Source of the DNA: Musa acuminata AAA Group
Taxonomy: Eukaryota; Streptophyta; Magnoliopsida; Zingiberales; Musaceae
NCBI RefSeq assembly: GCF_036884655.1
Contig: NC_088339.1
Span: 22,924,501 to 22,988,500, forward strand
Length of the DNA stretch: 64,000 nucleotides
Direction: 5' to 3'
The position numbers and the translations under genes are program-made. The notes beneath the pieces were generated by a model that saw only the letters and a list, made by a program, of their open reading frames with translations, had not been told where the DNA came from and ran no database searches. This document shows, piece after piece, positions 59,093-64,000 of this stretch; position 1 is the first letter of the stretch; the number at the start of each line of letters is the position of its first letter.

Positions 59093-61546
59093 TTAATCAT
59101 CGATAAAGATGCCTCTCCTTTGTTAGTTTATTACGAAATTTTCTGCTACAAAATGTGCTCCAAGATATCAAAGAGGAAATGTTGAAGCAGTTTATCTCAG
59201 AAAGGCAAGAACACAGAACAGGAAAAGAGAGCCTGTAAGACTACCTCATCTTTAAGGCCTGTAACTGAGGTAGAAACATCAAACCAAACCCTACCTTTTG
59301 CAAGCAACTATAGACAAAGTAAATATCAGTGCCTAATAATTTTATAATCATGTGATTGTTTTAAGTTCTCATTCTTCAAGACATGCTCATTCCATACTAA
59401 CCAAGATCTGTTTGTTCTGGAATACTATTACTACATTTACATGCCTTCGTTGAACCTCTCAAGAAAAAGTTGCACAATTTTGAAATAGTACTTACTACCT
59501 GTAGAAGTCAGGTTTTCTTCTCTTTTAGGAACATGTTTGGTGTGACCATGTTACGTTCTGCTGCATGTACATTTTATTAGTGCCATCTCCAATCACATTT
59601 ATGTTACTGATTCTAAACTTCTCTTATTCTCTCTGACTCCTGTTACCATCTTGTTATCATCTTTCCCCATAATTACCTTTTGATGACATTATCAGTATGT
59701 CAGTATGTAATAATTATCAGTATGTAATAATTGCCTCTTGTATGCATATAGAAGTAAAAGAAAAATGACAGTATCTTCAGTTTCATAATTTGATCATTTT
59801 TATCTAAAAAACCTATATTAATTTGTGATGTAGTTGACTTTTTCTTCACATTGACCTTCCAGACAAATTATTCATCTTCACTGCAACTATTTGAGCTTAA
59901 AAGGATCATATATGCATGACAAATCATCCATTGTGTAGATGTTTCATGAAAAAATCTTTCTGAAACTCTGTCCAATAGAACAGACGTTGTCATTCATATT
60001 ATAGTTGTCAAGTTCTTTCGATTAACTAAATTTCTATAGCGGATGTCAAGATCACAATTCATGAAGCATAATGGGGAACCTCTAAATCATCCAAGGCATC
60101 TATTTTATTTTCGCAGGGTTAGCAGCGAAAAGAAAGGTTGCATACCAAGGATTGGCTGCAACTGAAGGTGTCCTGTACCAGATGTCTTGTCTGTACAAGA
60201 GCTTGATGAGAGCAGATATGACCTCTTTTTTGCATGTTTACATACTGATATTGGATGGTGACAGCTATTGTTGTTGTATCAACAGTGGATCAGCAAGATG
60301 ATGTGCCATTTCTTCTTTATGCCTGAAATCTTTTTTACAAAGATAGAAGACTACATTGGAGGGAAGCTTTGATAAGATGGTATTGGCTTGTGCAGAGGAA
60401 AAGGCTCTGAAAAGGTCATTCATTTTGCAGAAATATGGTCAAAATCAGATCACAGCATTTTGTAATAGCTTCAGCAAAATAAAAAAAGCTTATTGATCTT
60501 GTTACCGTTCATATTTAGGCGAAGAATAAAGGAATGCTAATGACGCATGATGCTGTTGTTCTTTGTGCAGTTCATGCAATTCTTTCTGGTTTTCTTGGGC
60601 CTTTTATCTTCTCTGTGACATGTTCTGTGTTCTCCAATTTTGGGGTAAAAAAAACTTTGTACATCATTCATGCTTGGAGTTGTTTTGTGATGTTGAATCG
60701 AAATTGGATTTCTTTAGCATTCATCTGAAGTTTTTGCTTGCAGGATCAATATTTGTTCTGCTTCAAGAGATCTTTCACAATTTAACCATCCTCTGCATTG
60801 GAGAGCTATGTGCAAAAGATCATAGCAAACTTAAAAATTATAGTCATAATTCCGACTTGACTTTTCCCTCTTGAAAATGCAGAATGCAATTTCGCATTGC
60901 AAGATCTTAGAATCCTGGATGAACTCAGTTAGCAGAATTGATGAAGAAGACACTTGTAGATGAAGCACTATAGTAGGCGTTAAACAACAATGTCTGTATA
61001 TGTTGCCAAATAATTAATAATCTTCAAAGTACTGCTGCATTCAGCCATAAATTACATTATGTTTCTGATACTTTTTTTCTATCTCCAAACTCATTTGACT
61101 ATCAACCCATACTCTTACTGTGTTATGAAAATGATCTTGGTAAAGGAAGAGGTAAGTAGGGACATATGTGCAGAAGAAAACAGATTGCTATAATATTCAC
61201 TAGACAGAAATTATCACCATTAGAATAGTTTATACAGAATGCTTAGATCTAACTACTAACAGATAACGATCATCAGTAATTTCAAGAGTTTCAAGTTTTC
61301 AAAAACCGGATACCTGCATCCACTTTTTCTTCAGTGTTAATCGACAAACAATCCTCCACTTCTGTTTGAATGTGGCCATCTTGTGACTTAACCAACATAT
61401 GGCACTTTGAATACAAATTGTACCAAAAAAATGCAAAAATAAATCTGCTGAATCCCATTGCAGTACATCAAACAACATACTACTTTTATTTATGGAAAAT
61501 AGAGCAACCTCCACAAAAAGATTGCAGCAAGAGAAGACATTCTCAA
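59093..61546. other. Intergenic between convergent PPR and TSC10 genes
   Basis: AT-rich; 3' UTR of the PPR gene and spacer. Short hydrophobic plus-strand frames at 60534-60874 overlap in two registers and show no family features. No other structure is seen. Confidence 0.5.
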
Positions 61547-63722
61547 CTACATGGTCTTCTTGGTGTACCACTTATCTATGATGTTAAACCAATTCCACTG
61601 GAAGCACAGGCCTAGAAAGCGCATAAAACCAGCACCGAGTACCTCGACAAATGCCATGAGATATGATCTCTGAGGAGACAAACCAGCTGTTGCGATAGAT
61701 AGCATGGTTCCCTCAAAGTTGCAAGGAACAACAAATTGTGCAGATTTGAGTCCATGTAAAGCTTTCTGGGCGACATCATCAGCATTCATCCCACCTGAAG
61801 ATGCTGCTATCATATTTGTAACATCTGGTCTTCTCTTCCGTTCTGCAATAAGAAAGCACACTTGATTATCAAGTGCCGTGAAACTTTTAATGACAGAAAA
61901 AATGATCTCACAACTTTTTGCCTGAACAGATGGCTTTGGCACACTTTAGCCTCCACAAAAGTTACGAAGTAATGACTATATTATCTACTGTACTTATCTT
62001 TAAATAAACATGTCGATCACTGAATTTAGACATAAGCTTTAGTGACAAACTTCAGATCATAATCATAAGGAAACCAGCAGAATATAACATATGCTTCATG
62101 TTGGCTATAAAGATACTTCTTAAAAACCTTGGCACTGAGGAAATTTTCTTGGCCAAACAATGTCCCTTTGGCCTTCAAACTTTTTCCTCATCTTAAAAGT
62201 AGAAAGAATTGGGAAGTTAAATAACATCCTGGATGGTTGCCATATCAGAGTTATGCTTGAGGATCAACTAAACAAAAAATAAAAGAATTACAAAGCAAAG
62301 CGCCCCATCCCCAAAAATGAAAAGAAGAGTCAAGATAAAGATAATAAGTGACACATGAAAAATATAGTATAGTTTAAAATAATCTATAAGATCAATAAAA
62401 CATATATGGTATGTTACTTCGATATTGATACAATAAATAATCCTGAAATACATTATCAGTAAAATGTAAATATGAATACTAAAACAAAAAGCTATCCTAA
62501 GTGAAAATGTCTGAACCTACTATGAATATGAACCTACCAAATAGACTACCTCATCTGCAATCTTTATGAGCAACTATTTAATCAGTTGTCGATACGAGAA
62601 AGGCCAAAAATGAATTTGAATGATAGTCATAAAATGTAACAATCTTTCCAAGAGAAATACTGCATATAAAATGATACTTACCTAAAATATATCTAAGTAC
62701 AATATGAGATTCCAAATTTAAATGCAAAACCCATTAGAGATCGCACAAAGAACCTAAACATTCATATCTTCTTCTGAATTAATGTGGTATGAGTGGTATG
62801 ATAAGTATCAACAAAAATGGAAACAAAAAGCATAAGACAGTGTTCTACACCTTCAGCAAGCCCTGGTGTTTCTGTATCAGGAGGAAATATGAGGGTTATG
62901 TGGATGCTATCAGCAATAACCTCGTGTTGCAATGCCTCTGCGAGGCCTCGAAGCCCAAATTTGCTGGCTGAGTATGCCGTGTAACCATAAATACCCACCT
63001 GCATTCGTGCTGTCAGTACATGCCCTGGAAGAACATAACACAATCGACAAGAAGAAATCTTTGGAAAAGGCATAAATTTTGATGAAGACGATCTCAGAAT
63101 TCGTAGAAAAAATAAATCTTTGGATCGATATAAAGGTGACAAAGGACGAGAAATCCAAATCGATATGGTTTCGGAGGTTAGTAATGCAAATTACCTGGCC
63201 GGCCTGGGAGGACATGATGGCGATGGAGGCCGGGAGGCCACTCTCCTTTGCCCTCTGCTTCATGGCGGGGAGCGCGGCCTTGATGAGGTGGAACGTGCCC
63301 ATGAGGTTGACCTCGACCGTGAAGCGGACCTCCTCCAGGCTCTGCCGATCCAGCTCCTGCGGCAGGAAGACGCCATGGTTGCAGACGAGGACGTCGATAT
63401 GACCGGCGGCCTCGAGGGCGCAGGCGACAGCCTCGGGGTCGCGAACGTCGGCAGCGAGCGCGGCGGCGTCGACGCCGGTAGCAAGGCGGATGGCGTCACA
63501 GGCGTCCCGGAGGCGGTCGGGATCTCGGGCGAGGATGGAGACGCGGGCGCCCTCCGCGGCGGCGCGGCGGGCGAGTGCGAGGCCGATGCCGCTGGAGCCG
63601 CCGGATATGAGGACATGGCGGCCCTTGAGGGGGATCCGCACGGGGCGGGGACGGACGATGACGGTGAGGACGACGAGGACGACGACAAACGGGAGGACGA
63701 AGAGGAAGAAGAGGGAAGCCAT
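61547..63722 (-). CDS. TSC10: 3-ketodihydrosphingosine reductase (TSC10/KDSR), ER
   Basis: Short-chain dehydrogenase that reduces 3-ketodihydrosphingosine to dihydrosphingosine with NADPH, the second step of sphingolipid synthesis, at the ER membrane. Three minus-strand exons (63722-63195, 62998-62851, 61842-61547) join in phase and give 323 residues. An N-terminal hydrophobic anchor (about 3-24) precedes the cofactor loop [15 protein letters not shown] (40-54). [26 protein letters not shown] and IAIMSSQAG follow, then the catalytic YSASK (Tyr185, Lys189 in my numbering). The C-terminal part has a second hydrophobic region and the plant-typical [20 protein letters not shown] and [13 protein letters not shown]. 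Exon 1 is very GC-rich. I chose ATG at 63722 (MASLFF) rather than the upstream in-frame ATG at 63965, because it places the membrane anchor at the N terminus. Confidence 0.95.
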
Positions 63723-64000
63723 CGATCGTCGATTCCTCCTACGAGGAGAGCAGACCGAGAAGGATCCGAATGCTTTGATGATGGAACAGTAGCTACTGGA
63801 AATGGGAGTGTTGGGTCGAGACAGGAAACACCGTATCCACCAGATGTAACGACCAGGTATGACGTCATGGAACCTTCTCATGTCTATCTTCTGTGCTCTT
63901 TGTGAGTTAAAACCCTGCTTTCTGAATCGGACGTTAAAGGGGATCGACAGGCCATTTTGGAGCACTTCATGGTAAGCTCGTACTAAAAGAACAGAGTGTT
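63723..64000 (-). promoter_or_regulatory. 5' UTR / proximal promoter of TSC10
   Basis: Upstream of the TSC10 start. The frame stays open to an ATG at 63965, but the added 81 codons are not protein-like for this family. The window ends here, so the promoter is incomplete. Confidence 0.45.

Noticed and set aside
63120..63905. 261-codon plus-strand frame antisense to TSC10 exon 1
   Set aside because: Asp/Glu/Gly-rich shadow of a GC-rich exon; the opposite strand encodes a clear SDR protein in phase with its other exons.
63723..63965. Longer N terminus for TSC10 starting at 63965
   Set aside because: The extra residues contain no conserved sequence and would bury the N-terminal membrane anchor; the ATG at 63722 gives the family-typical length.

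Overview
The window looks like nuclear DNA of a flowering plant, probably a monocot. Genes are intron-rich with GT..AG junctions, several first exons are very GC-rich while introns and spacers are AT-rich, LTR retrotransposons are present, and gene families are plant-specific (TOC1/PRR1, BZR1-beta-amylase, ABCG half-transporter, E-class PPR). A non-grass monocot such as a banana relative would fit, but I cannot prove the species. All intron-exon models were assembled by eye from reading frames, splice dinucleotides and phase agreement.

Layout. 1-7.6 kb: AT-rich repeat DNA with a small, internally deleted Copia element (736-3546, 5-bp target-site duplication AAGAC), microsatellites and no convincing gene. 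7681-7752: tRNA-Glu(CTC). 8.06-11.76 kb (-): PP2C phosphatase, 5 exons. 12.3-12.6 kb (-): short acidic ORF resembling SIAMESE-related CDK inhibitors (tentative). 13.2-15.3 kb (+): organellar uL18 ribosomal protein, copy A. 16.5-19.3 kb (-): TOC1/PRR1 clock pseudo-response regulator, 6 exons. 19.3-27.6 kb: about 8 kb with no recognisable gene. 27.6-30.5 kb (+): ABCG14-like half-transporter, 4 exons. 31.85-41.4 kb (-): nuclear BZR1-beta-amylase of the BAM7/BAM8 type, 10 exons. 42.9-44.7 kb (-): uL18 copy B, an inverted duplicate of copy A with conserved intron and 3' flank. 46.0-50.0 kb (+): an unrecognised gene made of tandem phase-1 exons, each encoding one Cys/His module. 51.7-56.4 kb: a Gypsy-type element on the minus strand, gag remnants only. 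57.1-59.1 kb (+): intronless PPR protein. 61.5-63.7 kb (-): 3-ketodihydrosphingosine reductase (TSC10/KDSR).

The genes form no operon-like unit; this is an ordinary plant gene neighbourhood. Two structures stand out. First, the Cys/His-module gene at 46-50 kb: five copies of C-x-N-x-S-N-P-[FY]-H-x-C-A-E-Y-C on separate exons, plus a sixth exon that has lost its core but kept phase. Second, the 27-kb-spaced inverted duplication of the uL18 gene, which brackets TOC1, the ABCG gene and the BZR1-BAM gene.
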